Shown here: one piece after another, positions 1 through 12,400 of the stretch | Layout of the letters: each line of letters begins with the position of its first letter | Position numbering within the stretch: the stretch's first letter is position 1 | Origin: Edaphochlamys debaryana | Lineage: Eukaryota; Chlorophyta; Chlorophyceae; Chlamydomonadales | NCBI GenBank assembly: GCA_016858145.1 | Contig: JAEHOE010000023.1 | Location: 248,001 to 312,000 of the forward strand | Reading direction: 5' to 3' | DNA: 64,000 nt | Position numbers and translations under genes: made by a program | Notes under the pieces: generated by a model | What the model saw: the letters and a program-made list of their open reading frames with translations, nothing else | Told to the model about the DNA's origin: nothing | Database searches by the model: none

Positions 1-1170
1 CCCTGCAAACTACACAGAGAGGAAAGGGCCTGCTCACGCGCGGCGCCGGCTCTTTGCCCCTTGCAATGAGCTCGTCGGTACGACAGTCATTTCTGGGCCC
101 TTGCTGGAAACTAATCGCAATAACGGGTAGAGGAGCCTTCATATAGCCACTAGCGACAACAACAAAGACCTCCCCACCACCTCCGAGCCCAGCTCATGTC
201 TCGAGAGCGCCATTGCAGCCTTCCCCCGCCGCGTATGACCGCTGACACTGGAATGTGGCGCGGGAGCTCGGGGCTTTGGTCGCGAGTAAACAAAGTGCTG
301 GCACACGCGCCGCATACACACACGCTTCAGTCGTGCCCACGCCCGTCTGCCCCGCTTTGCAGCCCAACCGTCGCGTGAGCGCTGTCCTCGTCTTCCCTTT
401 CGCGTCGCCCGCTCTGCCGTCGCTACTATTCTAATTGTCAGAAGCGGCTTAGGCGCGACGCGCCAGCATGAGCGGGCACACACGCGCTCGACACGTCTCC
501 GGGAGCGGGGTGTTGAGGGGTCCTGGGGTGTGAGGTCTGTACCCTCGCAACCTCCATGCGGCGGTGCTGGACTGCTGGTGAGTCAGCGAAGGTGTGCCAG
601 GACAGCACTTATAAATCGGCGTACGCAAACCGGATGAGGATGAAGGCCCTCAGCCGGCAGCCAGCATCCGGTGTGCGCCGCCAGGGGCACCAAGCGACGG
701 TCCTCACACCGCAAGGCCTGACTTTACGTCACCGCCTCTCCATTAATTCAGCTTCTGTACATGCCCAATAACCCAAGCAACGGTCCTACTGGCCATAGCC
801 AGCTCCCTGACCGACATTACAGATGAATGCGTCAGGGTCTAGTTGAAAGGTCACATTCTTAGGTCGAGGTCCCAGCTAGGCGGCACACAGCCGTGGGGGC
901 CAGCGTTCCCCCGTCAAGATACACACCACGCCGATACTACACACCCAACCGGTAAGGATTACGTCCAAACGTCAAGTGGTCAGGACCGCTATTACGAGCG
1001 CTTTCATGTTTAGTTTGAACCTCTATACTCCCAAACCCATATCCAGCCCCGCCCCCCGCCGACAGCACAAGGCTGAAGAGCAGAACGGGGCAGGCCAAAC
1101 CCCTCAGGCCCAGGCCCAGTCCAGGCCCGGGGCCCAAGCTCAAGCTGCGGCAGCTCCGCTCCCCGCCGCC
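1..1170. other. 3' flank of the BART gene, no gene seen
   Basis: No open frame here has a recognisable domain or a convincing splice structure. The right part is presumably the 3' untranslated region of the minus-strand gene ending at 1171. The left part is intergenic. Confidence 0.5.
817..821 (-). promoter_or_regulatory. candidate polyadenylation signal of the BART gene
   Basis: The minus strand reads TGTAA about 350 bases past the stop codon at 1171. TGTAA is the usual polyadenylation signal of volvocine algae. The match is short, so chance is possible. Confidence 0.4.
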
Positions 1171-3424
1171 TCAGGCTGCGGCCGCCTCCGCCACCTCGGG
1201 CGCCCCCTCCTTGGCGTCCCAGGCGGTGGACTCGTCCGGCTCGTAGAGCGTCATGCAGTGGTGGTCGTAGGCCAGCTGGGGGCGGTGGGCGTGGGCGTGG
1301 GCGTGGAGCGGGAGCGGCCGGGGTATCGGACATGACGGGGGCGCTCTGAGCCGGTGTCCACCAGCTCTCACGAGCCTCCGCCCATCCCCGATACCCGCCC
1401 TCCGTCCCCATTTTCCCACCCTGCCTACCTCCCCACCCCACCTCCCAAGCCCCGCCCCGCCCCCCCCACCTGCATGAAGGCCTCGTACTCGGTGGACGCC
1501 ACCAGGTAGTCGATGGCCGCCAGGTGCATGTGCTCGGCGCTGTCCTGGGAGGGGAGGAGGAGGGAGGGGGGAACAGCCGGGAGGACGGCACGTGTTCAGT
1601 GCACCGCCCGCACCTCGGTAGCCCCGGGAGCAGGGGCTGCCCTGCACGCTATGCGTCTCGCCCAAACGGCGCCCCCGGAAGCCTCCGTCGCTGCGAGCCA
1701 TGCGGCTGCCAATGCATTGCTCGCGTTCTCAGCCTCGACCTTCGCGGCGCTACTCCCCAGCCTCCAGTGCCCCCAGCCTTACTTGGGCAGCGGCGCAGGC
1801 GTCGCACACGTCCTGTGGACGGCGGGGCACGGGCGAGGGGAGGAGGCATGTGGTGGGCAGGGACCGGTCCATGAGAGTGATACTGGCATGGCCGCTGCCC
1901 TGCTGCCCCTGCGCCAGCGCCTCATCACAACCCCTGTGCGGCCTTGGCACTGCAAGAGTCCATCTCACGACGTCCGCCAGCTGGCAACCAGCCCTCCCCG
2001 AGCCGCATCCACCGGCGCAGGCAGGTGGCCCCTCTCCCCCTTCCCTCGCGCGCCTGCAACCTTACCGATGCATCTGTACCGATACCGGTACCACTTTTGT
2101 GCCCCTCCCCCGACGGCCCTGCCCCTATCTATATCCCAGTACAGGTCCGCCCTTAAGGTCAGCCCCTCTCACGTCCCCGTCCCCATATTCTTTCCCTGCC
2201 CGCAACCCTACGCCCACACATACCCCCGCCTCACCTTGACCTTCGCCTTCACCCTCACCGGTACCCAACTCGCCCCCTGCCCCTAACCCCGCCCCCCACC
2301 TTGACGGTGAGCCCCTCTGAGGCGATGAAGTCCTCCAGCTGCCGCTCGATGAGCTGCATGGGGGGCGGGGGACAGGGCAACAGGTTCAAGGTGACGGGGG
2401 ACACCAGTAGGTGGCGGGGGACAGTATCCCCAGCACCCCTTCACCTACCCCTTGCCGAGCTGGACCCCGCGGTCACCCGCACGGACAGCGCAGTACGGCG
2501 CCGCGTGCTGCTCCCGGCGGGGCACCTAGCAGGGTGGAGGCGCACCCATCCCCAGCTCCACCTAACCGTCACCTCTCCCCTACCACGCCCTGGCCCGGCC
2601 CCTGAGCCCGGCCCTGCCTGCGTGTAGGCCTTGTAGATGTCGTAGTTGGACAGCGGCTGCTCCTCGTCCAGCGGCGCGTACACCAGCTTGCCGGCGTTCT
2701 CGCCCATGAAGTCGCCGATGGCCGACGTGAACTTGGGCGAGCAGAAGAAGTCCTGGGGGGGAGGGTGGGGAGGGACGGGGCGGTTGGGGAGGGGGGGGGG
2801 AGGGGAGGCACGGGCGTGTGTGTGGAGGGGGACGTGGAGGCGGGGCGGGGCGGGGTGTGCTGGGGGCAGCGGCCGCCGTGCGGGAAAAGGGCACGGCGTG
2901 CGGGAGCTGAGGCCGATCTGGATGAGCGGCTGGAGCGCGTGTGCCGACGGCTGGCTTCCAATGTAGAGCTGCTCCGACTGCAGCTCTTGGGCTGGCTGGA
3001 GCCCAGCGTCAGCCTCGACCCCAAACCCAGGGTGCCTGACGGAGCTTGCCGCGGCTCCAGCCGAGTCAGGGCTTGTGTACGCGCTGAAAGCTTTGACGCT
3101 GCGTCTGCCCCGCTGCTCCTACTCCTGAGGCCGGCGACTTCGGGCTGTTGGCTGATCACGAGTGTCAACAGCTGCGCCGGGAGGAGGAAGGTTCGGGGGC
3201 GACCCCGACCGAGCCGCGCCAGGTGGTTGCCCCCGGCGGACCCCGAGGGGTCCTCTCTGGCACAATTACGTCACGAGATGCCTCCTAGCACGTATAACGC
3301 AGCTGGCTTGCTCTCTGCCCGCGGCCCGCTCCGAGGGGCTAGCATGGCTCGTCGACAAGTTGCAGCTTCCCCCGGCCAGCCTGCTAACCTCTAGCTTTGA
3401 TAGCAGCTCAGCGGTCTGCGTCAT
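1171..3424 (-). CDS. BART-domain protein (ARL2BP / CFAP36 type)
   Basis: Six exons join with perfect phase 0: 3389-3424, 2618-2752, 2300-2353, 1783-1812, 1470-1544 and 1171-1275, giving 144 residues. Exon 4 is a 30-base micro-exon (DVCDACAAAQ). Exon 2 ends with a GC donor, CAG|GCAGGG. The product is nearly all one BART-like helical domain. It has the pattern of an acidic/aromatic N-terminal helix (KLEDFFCSPKF), then NAGKLVYAPL, then IERQLEDFIASEGL, then a final helix DYLVASTEYEAFMQ. The BART domain of ARL2BP and CFAP36 binds the active form of ARL2/ARL3 GTPases, and both proteins are linked to cilia. The C-terminus is acidic and Ala-rich. The length matches ARL2BP better than CFAP36. The first exon (12 residues, MTQTAELLSKLE) is the least certain part. 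It lies head-to-head with the IMP2 gene. Confidence 0.72.
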
Positions 3425-3927
3425 GTTGACCTTGTGAAGGGAAAGGCTCGGCTCTGCAAAGGTCGGAACTCCGCGCAACTCGCTTCGTGGCTGGAGCGCG
3501 GGTAATGTGTAGTACGAGCGTCAAGAGTCAAGTCCTTTGACGTTGAGGAGACTGTCACGAAACTGGTGCGTGCGGGGGCCGCAGCGGCAGCTCCTGGCCT
3601 CGGCGACAGCTCGATGGGCACGGCCATGTGGCCCCTCGCAAGGCTGTCCCCGCCTGGCCCGTTTACACTGTCGGCATTCTCTACGCTCACGTTGCCATTT
3701 AGGTCAACCAGGACTGCTAAGCTCGTGCATTCGCCACCTCGCACGAGCACATCCTCGGGCCCACCGCTTACCCTCCCACGCCATTCTTGCCATGATGGCT
3801 TGACGAGCGATTTAGCTATGCGTAGAGTGCGTGGCGGCATGCGGCGCTGAGGGCTGACGACGGCTCATCTCCGACAGAGGCCGATTGCCGGCCAGGCGCA
3901 AGGCGACGTGCTTGGGGCCGCGGATGA
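3425..3927. promoter_or_regulatory. divergent intergenic region between BART gene and IMP2
   Basis: These 503 bases separate two start codons facing away from each other, so both promoters and 5' untranslated regions must lie here. I see no clear TATA box or repeated motif. Confidence 0.45.
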
Positions 3928-5693
3928 ATGCGCGGCTTCTTCCGTCAGCTGGTCTGGTGGCTGCCAGCCGGCATCGCAATCACGGACACGGTCGTCAGCG
4001 TGCTAGTCGTGGAGGGGCAGGTAGGGCGCGGTGATACCCGTGGCGCGGCGTGAGCCCTATCGCGGGTTTCCCCAAGCCAAGCCGGGCTCAAAGCCACACG
4101 GGCCACACTTAAGAACTGGCCATGGGTGTGCAACGGGGGGGGGTGCTGGCGGTCGACCTGCATTGCTGCCTGCCCGGGCTCGGCCCCCACCCCGCCCTTC
4201 CAGAGCATGTACCCGACGCTCAACGGCGACCCCAACTTCTCCGACCTGGTGCTGGTCGAAAAGGTGTCGTACAAATGGCTGCATAACTACCACCGCGGCG
4301 ACGTGGCGGTGCTGTGGTGAGGCGCGCGGGGCGTCGTGGTCGTCGGTGGACTGGCGTGGCTGTCGGGGTATGGCCGTATGGGCGAAGGGTTCAGCCCCAG
4401 ACACCTTGGTGGAGATGTTATGCCGCCGGCTGAGTCCTGCAGTCCAGCCCTCTAATCAGCCACTGAGTTCTGTGGCTCAGGCTTCTGCGCGGCCGCTGGA
4501 CCCTGTAGCCCGGGATCCTTGGGGCCCTGGGGCTGCGTGTCCAGGCCTCCTGCGCACCCGCGAGCTTCCCCTCCGCACCTCACGGGCACCAGTCCGAGCC
4601 AAGCCCGAAGGCCTTCCCCTGCAGCAGCACCCGCTGCTGCGATGGCCGAGCCCTCATCTGACCACCCCCTCTTCACCCAGGGCCCTGCTTGTGTGGCCTT
4701 GCACGGCGGCCGGCCGAGGGCCGCCGCCAACCCCACCGCCCCTTTCCCCCCTGCCTCCTCCCCTCTGCCGCTCTGCCGCCGCCAACCAACACCCCACCGG
4801 CGCCTTGACCTCTGACCCCTTCCCTGCGCAGGGCCCCCGACCAGCCCCGGCAGCAGCTGGTCAAGCGCATCATCGCGCTGGAGTACGACACGGTGTGGGA
4901 CAGCGAGAAGAAGGAGCCCACCAAGATCCCGCAGGCAGGGAGCCCCGGGGGTCGAGGGCGGGAAGCCGGGCAGAGGGGCGGGCGGACGGAACGTGGCCAG
5001 CGGGGAGGTCAATCGATCAGCCCGGCCAGGATGCGACCCTGCCTGGCAGCGGAGGGTTATGGGAGTCCCGCCAGAGCCGTCTGCCCTGTCTCCGGCCGCA
5101 GGGGCGCTGCTGGGTTGAGGGCGACAACCCGGAGGCCAGCGGCGACTCGAGGACCATGTACGGCCCGGTGAGCAGCGGGCGGGCCGTAGCGGGCAGGGGG
5201 GCAGCGGGCAGCGGGCAGGGGGCAAGGGTGGCTTGACGGGGAAGTGTGTTGCATGGAGCCAGTCCCTAGACAGCCAGCAGTACCGTGTGCAATGCACGCC
5301 GCCGGGCGTGCCTCGCTCCCTCTTCCACACCTCCAAGCAGCCGCACCTGACGCCTCGTTCTTTCCTCCCCTCACCACCCTAGACCCGGTTGCACACTGCC
5401 CTGACCCCTGCTTCCCCCTGCTCCCTTGCCCTCATGGTCCAACCTCCCACACCCCACACCCCACACCCCAACCTCCCACCCGGCGCGTTCCCGCTCAGCA
5501 ACAAACACCCCACCCTCCCACCCACCCCCCGCCCCCGCAGGTGCACCTGGGCCTCATGGAGGGGCGCGTGACCCACATCATATGGCCGCCCTGGCGCATG
5601 GGCTCCGTGGGGCGCTGGCTGCCGGCGGAGAAGCTCATCGTGCAGGACGACCGCAGCAGCGGGGGGCTGGGCGGGGGGCTGCGCGGCCGGTAG
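3928..5693 (+). CDS. IMP2: mitochondrial inner membrane protease subunit 2
   Basis: This serine/lysine peptidase of the type I signal peptidase family removes intermembrane-space sorting signals in the mitochondrial inner membrane, working with subunit 1. Five exons (3928-4020, 4204-4316, 4832-4934, 5102-5167, 5541-5693) give 175 residues, the normal length for the family. The N-terminus holds one membrane segment (LVWWLPAGIAITDTVVSVLV). The catalytic serine is Ser32 in SMYPTL, directly after intron 1. The catalytic lysine is Lys80 in QLVKRIIALEYD. Family box GRCWVEGDNPEASGDSR is followed by YGPVHLGLMEGRVTHIIWPP. Exon 3 ends with a GC donor (CAG|GCAGGG). The start is the second of two overlapping ATGs, since only that frame joins to the catalytic exon. 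The last 20 residues (Gly-rich) are not conserved. The call is secure; only the GC donor needs transcript support. Confidence 0.93.
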
Positions 5694-6487
5694 ACCCCGG
5701 GGTTTGACGAGAACAACGTGGCACGAAACTGCATCGTGTAGGTGAAGCAGCCCCCGGGAGTAGCACAGCAGTGGGGGCGGCGGCAGGAGCGGCGGGGCCG
5801 TGAGCCCATGGCTGCCCGCCCGTTTTGCAGGCATGGCCTGTGGCGTGTATGCGTCTAACGGCCCGGCTTGGCTTGGCCTGGGTGGGCGTGGGGTGGTCTC
5901 AGGCAGTGGGGCTGGATTAAGGATGGTAAGCAGGGGAGTTTGAGCTTGGATGGGGGGGTAAAGAGGTGGGGCCTGAACGGGAGGAGGCAGGGGAGACCAG
6001 GCGCTCCTCATGCCGAGATGCAAGTGCGGGCTTACCAAGCGGGACGAGGGAAGAGTGGCCGCCGTAAAGGCGAAAACCATGGCTTATCGTGTGGGATGGG
6101 TAATAAGGTAGGGGGCTGTACTTCTATTGAATGCTAGCTTCTAGCGCAAGTGGCTGCGGGATGTGATGGCTGGCATCGGAAATGGCCAAGGGGCCGCGGC
6201 GACGCTGTGCAGGGCGACGCGCACTACCGTTACTGGCAGGTCACAAGATATCTGGCGAGCTGACAGTGTAGGGTCTTGTTCGGCGAGGGCTGTGTTCGCA
6301 TGAGGCGCTTTGGAGCGGCGCGGGCGTGGCGGGGGTCAAGGCGGGGTTTCGCGTGCCGCCATGCCGAGACCGCCCTCTTGGTTGGTTTAATGCTTTCACA
6401 TACTCGCCGCTCCATTTAGAATTGTGATCGTTAGACGCAGACCTAGCCTGGCGCCCCGCTGCAAGCGGGCGGCAAAGTCGCCAAAAG
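5694..6487. other. intergenic region IMP2 to ISE2
   Basis: It must contain the 3' untranslated region of IMP2 and the promoter of the downstream helicase. No open frame with recognisable features and no TGTAA signal on the plus strand was seen. Confidence 0.45.
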
Positions 6488-9400
6488 ATGGCAGGCACGC
6501 GACTCGCGCCCTGCGGCTCGGCGTGCTCGACAAGCGGAAGACCGCTTGTTCCGCAGCCGACGCTCATTGTGCCAAGGAGGGCAGTCCGCACCTTTGCTCG
6601 CAAGCTTACCGGAGGCGGCAAGTCGTTGCTGCAAGGCGACGTCCCGCCGAGGCCTGAGCTGGTCACCAACTATCCCAAAGAGTTCGAGGAGGTTAGCGTC
6701 GGCGTCTCAACGCTTGAGTCGTCAGATGCGGAGCCGGATGTCGAGCTCCTCCTGCCGGAGACGCTTGAGCTGGAGGACGCCACAGCGACTGTGGATGAGG
6801 CGAACCCATATACGGTAGCTGACACGCTCAGGTAGGCCGTGGACGGCCCTCCCGACTGGGGCTTGGGGTCGGGTAGACGTGGCGACACACACCCCGGCGG
6901 GGCCACACACCCCGTCAAGCGGCCTCACATCCCGCGGGGTGAGCCGTGTAGCTAAAGGAAGCGTTGGCCCCGGCAACCCTGTGGCGAACAAGCCATGGGC
7001 GGGCTGGGGGCTGGCGGCAAACGCACGGGCTGGACCGGGCAAGGGCACGGCACGCGGCCGGTCCCCCCTCACATCTTGTGCCCGGCGGCCCAAACCCTCT
7101 GGACCCCCAAACATGATTCCTTCCCCAAACCCTCCTTTCCAACCCCCAAACCCCAACTCCTCAACCCTTCAGCGCCCCCTCTGAGGGCCTGGCCGGCGGC
7201 GAGCCCGCCCTCGAGGCCCTGCTGGCCGAGGGCGGCGCCGACCTCTCCGCCGCCCGCATATGCTCCATCTTCCCCTTCCCACTAGACACCTTCCAGGCAG
7301 GGAACGCGGAGGGGAGGGAAGGACGGGGTTTGTAACGGATGAGGGGGTCCATGCAGGGAGCAGAACGCTGGGAAAGTAGCGGTTTGGAGGGTCTCGCTTG
7401 CGACGGGCCGCGGAGCGTGAAGAGGGAGCAAAGGCAAGTGACCGATTGGCCCCGGGGTCCGATCCTCACCACGCCGCTCTCTGACACCCCAGCACTCCGC
7501 ACCGCCACCCCCTCCCCCTTTCCCCACCACCTCGCCCCTCTAGCGCCGGGCCCTGGAGCTGTTCCTGGAGGGGGCCTCGGTGGTGGTGTGCGCCCCCACG
7601 GGGGCGGGCAAGACGGCCATTGCGGAGGCGGCGGCGGCGGCCGCCCTGGCGCGGGGGCAGCGGGTCATCTACACCACACCGCTCAAGGTGGGGGGGGGGT
7701 TGGGGCGTGGAGGAGGGTGGGGAGGGGTTGGGGAGAGGGAGGGAGGAAGGGGTGCTGGAGGGGAGGGGTGGCACGGAGGGGAGCGCGGGCAAGGCGGACG
7801 GGGTGTCTTGGTGACGGAGGAGGGGTGGGGCTGTGGGAAGGACTGCAGGGGCGCCGACGTGTTGCCTGATTGCCTCGCAAGGCCTGTACTAGGGGGGCTG
7901 CTCGCACATGGGGCAGCTCCCTCCGAGAGGCAGGATAGGGCCACCTCCACACACTCAAGAAGAACGCCTCCACCCACCTACCCATCCCCCCAGGCCCTGA
8001 GCAACCAGAAGCTCTTCGAGACGCGGCGCCGCTTCGGCCACGCGCGCTGCGGGCTGCAGACGGGCGACGTGTCCCTCAACGCGGACGCCGACATCGTCGT
8101 CATGACCACCGAGATCCTGCGCAACATCATGTACCGAACGGCGGAGCTGGCAGAGGAGAACAACACGGGTGGGGGGAGGGGGAAGGCGTGAGGGGGAGGG
8201 GGAGGGGGTGGCGAGAGGGGGGCCAAGAGGGGGGCAGGCACGATGGGGATAGGGGGGAGGGGCGACAGTCGGGCCTTACTACCAGGTCAAACTGCCCCGT
8301 TGCCGGCCCGCAGGATCTGGATCCACCCGTGAGGCCCGGCTGGGCAACGTGGGGCTCATCGTGCTGGACGAGGTGGGGAGGGGAGGGGAGGGGGGAGGGG
8401 AGGGGGGAGGGAGGGGGGAGGAGGGGGAAAGGAGAGGGTGGAACCACGCCTTGGGGAGTATGTGGACGAGGTTGGGGGAACGAGGTGTGTGTGGGGGGGG
8501 GGGCGGGGCAAGCGGAGGGGCAGCAGAGGAGGGAGGCGGAGAGGCTGAGCTCCCCCTTCCTCCGGACAATGTTGTGGGGCAGGGCTGCACTGATCCCGCT
8601 CGCGTCTCTCCCTCCTCTCCTCCTTCCTCTTCCCCCCAACACCACCCCCCCTCCTCCCCCCCTCAGGTCCACTACTTGGGCGACCCCCACCGCGGCTCCG
8701 TGTGGGAGGAGGTCATCATCAACTGCCCCCGCCACATCCAGCTGCTGGCCATGAGCGCCACGGTGGCCAACCCCAAGGACCTGGGGGACTGGATCGGCAA
8801 GGTGGGGGGGGGGGGGGATGAGGGGGATTGAGGGGGTTTGAGGGGGGGGAAGATGGGGGTTTGAGGGGGGAGGGTGAGCGGGGATGAGGGGATGGTTGCG
8901 AGGGTTGCTGGGAAGAGCTGGGGGTGAGGGTGCAGAGTGCTGTCCCCAGACGCCTCACCCCCCGCCGCCCTCCCCCCCACACTGATCCACCCCCAGGAGC
9001 ACATGCGGTGTGAGACCATCACCACGCGCTTCCGCCCCGTGCCCCTCACCTGGCGCTTCGCCTACCACAAACCCTCCAAGGTGCGGGCGGGCGGGCCTGC
9101 GGGCGTATGGGTTTGTGCATGGCTTGTGCATGGGTTGTGCATGGGTTGTGCATGGGTTGTGCAAACGCCCCCCCCCCCCGCCCCCACTCCCAGGGCGTGC
9201 GCCTGGAGGAGCTGCTCCAGACCTTCTCCAACAGCGGACAGATGACGCTCAACCCCGCCTTGTCCACCAAGAGGGTGGGTTGAAAATGTTTGCGTGGTGT
9301 TTGTGTGGGGGGGGATGTTGAAGGGGTCCAGGGCGAAATTGTGGGGGGAGGGCGGGAGCCTAGGATCATGGCCTCCAAACAGCTCCGAACATCCCCACCA

Positions 9401-12400
9401 CCCTCACCTCACCCCCCCACACACACACCCTGCAGATGGTGTTTGAGGAGGCACGAGCCATGCTGATGCGAGGGGGGCCGCCGCCGCGCCCGGGGCCGGG
9501 CCGGGGCGGCGGCCGGCGGGGCGGGGCCGAGATCGGGGGCGGCTGGGAGCGCGGCGGCTCCTTCTCGGCCTCCGCCTCCGCATCTTCCTCCCGCTCGGCC
9601 TCTCCGTACGGCTCGTACGAGGACCGTGCGGGCCCCGGGCCCGAGGCCCTGGATCGGGATGTGGAGGATCTGCTGGATCGAGACGGCGCGGTGAGGGCGG
9701 AAGGCGTAGGGAAGGGAGGGGCATTGGGGGGTGGGCACAAGGGGCGGAGCGGCGTCGCGTCGCCTGGCCAGGAAAGGGACGCGTGGGGGGCGACTTGGGG
9801 TGGGCTGGGGAGGACGGTCGGGGGCATGTTTGTTCCCGTCCTCACGCCCGCGCCACCGCTGCCCCACCTCCCCATCTCCCCATACTTCCGCCCCCACCCT
9901 TCCCCCACCCCCCCATCCCAGGCCCTCCGCCGCCGCGTCAACATGCGCCGCATCCCCGACACCCCCAAGCTCATCTCCCGGCTGGCGGCGGAGGAGATGC
10001 TGCCGGCCATCTGGTTCATCCTCAGCAGGTGGGGGGGAGGGCTGGGGGGGAGGTTGGGGTTGGCTGATTACAAAGGGGCTGAGGGCCAGGGGGACGGCGG
10101 CGGCGCCCAGCGCGTTCCACACTCTGTCCCCCCCTCCCTCTCACTTGGCTCTAACCATCCTCTCTCTCACCACACCTTCCCTGGGCTCTACCTCCCCCCT
10201 GCCCTCACCCCCAGGCGCGACTGCGACCAGGCCGCCGCCCGCGCCGCCTCCGCCCCCCCCCTCACCTCCCCCGCGCAGCAGCAGGCCATCGCCGCGGAGC
10301 TGGCGGCGCTGCGGGCCGACACCCCCGAGGCGGTGCGGGAGGAGCTGGTGCCATGTGGGTCGGGGGGGGGAGGGAGGGAGGGAGGGGTGAAAGGGGGCAC
10401 GGAGGGAGCGCGTCGGTACCCGTGCCGTGTCACCGCCGGCATTCGGGAAAGGAAGAGCGGATTCCATGCAATCTAAACCCTCTCCTCCCGCCCCTTCCTC
10501 CCCCCCTTCCCTTCCCCCCCAGCCCTGCTTTCCGGCATCGCCTCCCACCACGCGGGCCAGCTGCCCGGCTGGAAGGGCCTGGTGGAGCGGCTGTTCCAGC
10601 GGGGGCTGCTGCAGATCGTGTTCGCGACGGGTGGGTGGAGGGCGCACGGTGGGGGGATGGAGAGGTGGGAGGGGGGGGGGGCAGCAGGGCGGTGGTTGGG
10701 AAGGGGCAGCGGCGGGGACGGGCAGGTCGCGAAAGGCGGGTGGGGGGGAAGCGGACCCGCCTCCACGCTTTGACGGCGGCCACCATCCCTTACCCCCTCC
10801 TGCCCCGCCCCCCCTCCTCCCCCTCCCTCTCCCCCAGGCACGCTGGCTGCCGGCATCAACATGCCCGCCCGCACCACCGTCATCTCGGCCCTCTCCCGCA
10901 TGACGGACGAGGGGCCCAAGCCCCTGCCGCACAACGAGCTGCTGCAGGTGGGGGCGGGGGGGTGACTGACAGGAGAGTCTGCCTGGTGCTGAGGGCGTGT
11001 GACGCTTTTGCGCTTGGGGACGGGACAGGTCAGGTGGGTCAGGGAAGCCAGGGTGAGGGGAGGGGCCTCGGGCGCCGCTGGGCCTTTCGCTGTGGTGTCT
11101 GTACCTCAGCAGGTGTATGCGCCACCCTTTCCTACAACCCTCATCCCTGCTTCCCTCCACCCGCACCTCCACTCCCCAATCCCCCAGATGGCGGGCCGTG
11201 CGGGCCGCCGTGGGTACGACACCACAGGCAACTGCGTGGTGCTCCAGAACAAGTGGGGCAGGGGGGGGCATGGAGGGTGATTGCACCTGGAGAGGGGCGA
11301 CAGAGGGGCGAAAGGGGGTGTAATTGCGAGCGACAGGGAAAGGGTGGCCCGAGGGGATGGAGGGAAGGCGCCCAGGCTCAGGAGCGGACGGAGGGGAGGC
11401 TGTGGCAGCCACCGCTACGACAGCGCAACCCGAACAACGACCATGCCCTGACCGGCACCCCCAACTCCGCTGCCCCCCCCCCCCCAGGTTCGAGGGCGCC
11501 GAGGAGGCCTGGGACATCATCCGCGCCGGCCCCGAGCCCCTGGCCTCCCGCTTCGCCGTGTCGTACGGCCTGGTGCTCAACCTGCTGTCGGTCAACACGC
11601 TGGAGCAGGTAGGGGGGAAGCAGGGGCCGGGAAGAAGTGGTGGATACTTGGGGTAGGCGGGAGATGCTGTCGGGTTATTGTGGGGGACGAACGGAGAGCA
11701 CGAGTGGCAGCTAGTGAGCCCGGGACAAGCAGGGGGGGAAGGGGGGCCGGGAGCGGTGCAGGGTGAATGCTGCATGCGAGCCAAGAGGCCGTGCGGTGCA
11801 CAGAGGCTGCGAGGGGGATTCTGGGGTGGAGCGGGAGGCGCCCTGGGTTCGGTAGGGGTGTGCAGGGCGTGGCTCCGTGGCCCCCTCACCAACCCCTCCC
11901 TGCCCTCCCCTCCCCGCCCCCCCCCCTCCTTCCCCTTTCCGCCCCCCAGTGCCGCCAGTTCGTGTCCCGCTCCTTCGGCTCCTTCCTGGCCACCGAGGGC
12001 AACGCGCGGCGGCTCAAGGAGGCGGAGGCGGCCGAGGCGGAGGCCCGCATGCTGGTGGCTGGGTTCAAGGCCTCGGCGGACGAGCAGGCCAAGGAGATCA
12101 ACGTGAGGGGGGTTGAGGGAAGAGGGAAGAGGGCGATGCGGAGGAGATTGACGTCAAGGGGGGGGGGTGAAAGTGGTGACGTAGGGCTAGTCCATTCCCC
12201 TCGTAGCCTGGCCTCCCATCATTTCTAACCTCAACCTCAACTCCATCTCCGCTCCCACCAACCTTCACCTCCCACCCCCAGGCCCGGGTCAAGGAGGCCA
12301 AGGACGAGCTGAGGCGTCTCAAGGAAGCGCAGGTGGGGGGAGGGAGGCAAGGGCTTCATGTAGTGTATGGGCTGGTCGTGTAAAGCTGTGCTGAAGTCAA

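Noticed and set aside
1171..3424. Assignment specifically to CFAP36
   Set aside because: The product ends soon after the BART domain, while CFAP36 has a long coiled-coil C-terminus. Only the domain family can be supported.
9110..9163. CRISPR-like array
   Set aside because: The units are directly adjacent with no spacers, in an intron of a eukaryotic gene. It is a plain tandem repeat.
10141..11892. A 583-codon open frame on the minus strand
   Set aside because: It lies entirely across ISE2 exons and introns. GC-rich coding DNA rarely has stops on the opposite strand, and the predicted protein is Pro/His/Arg noise.
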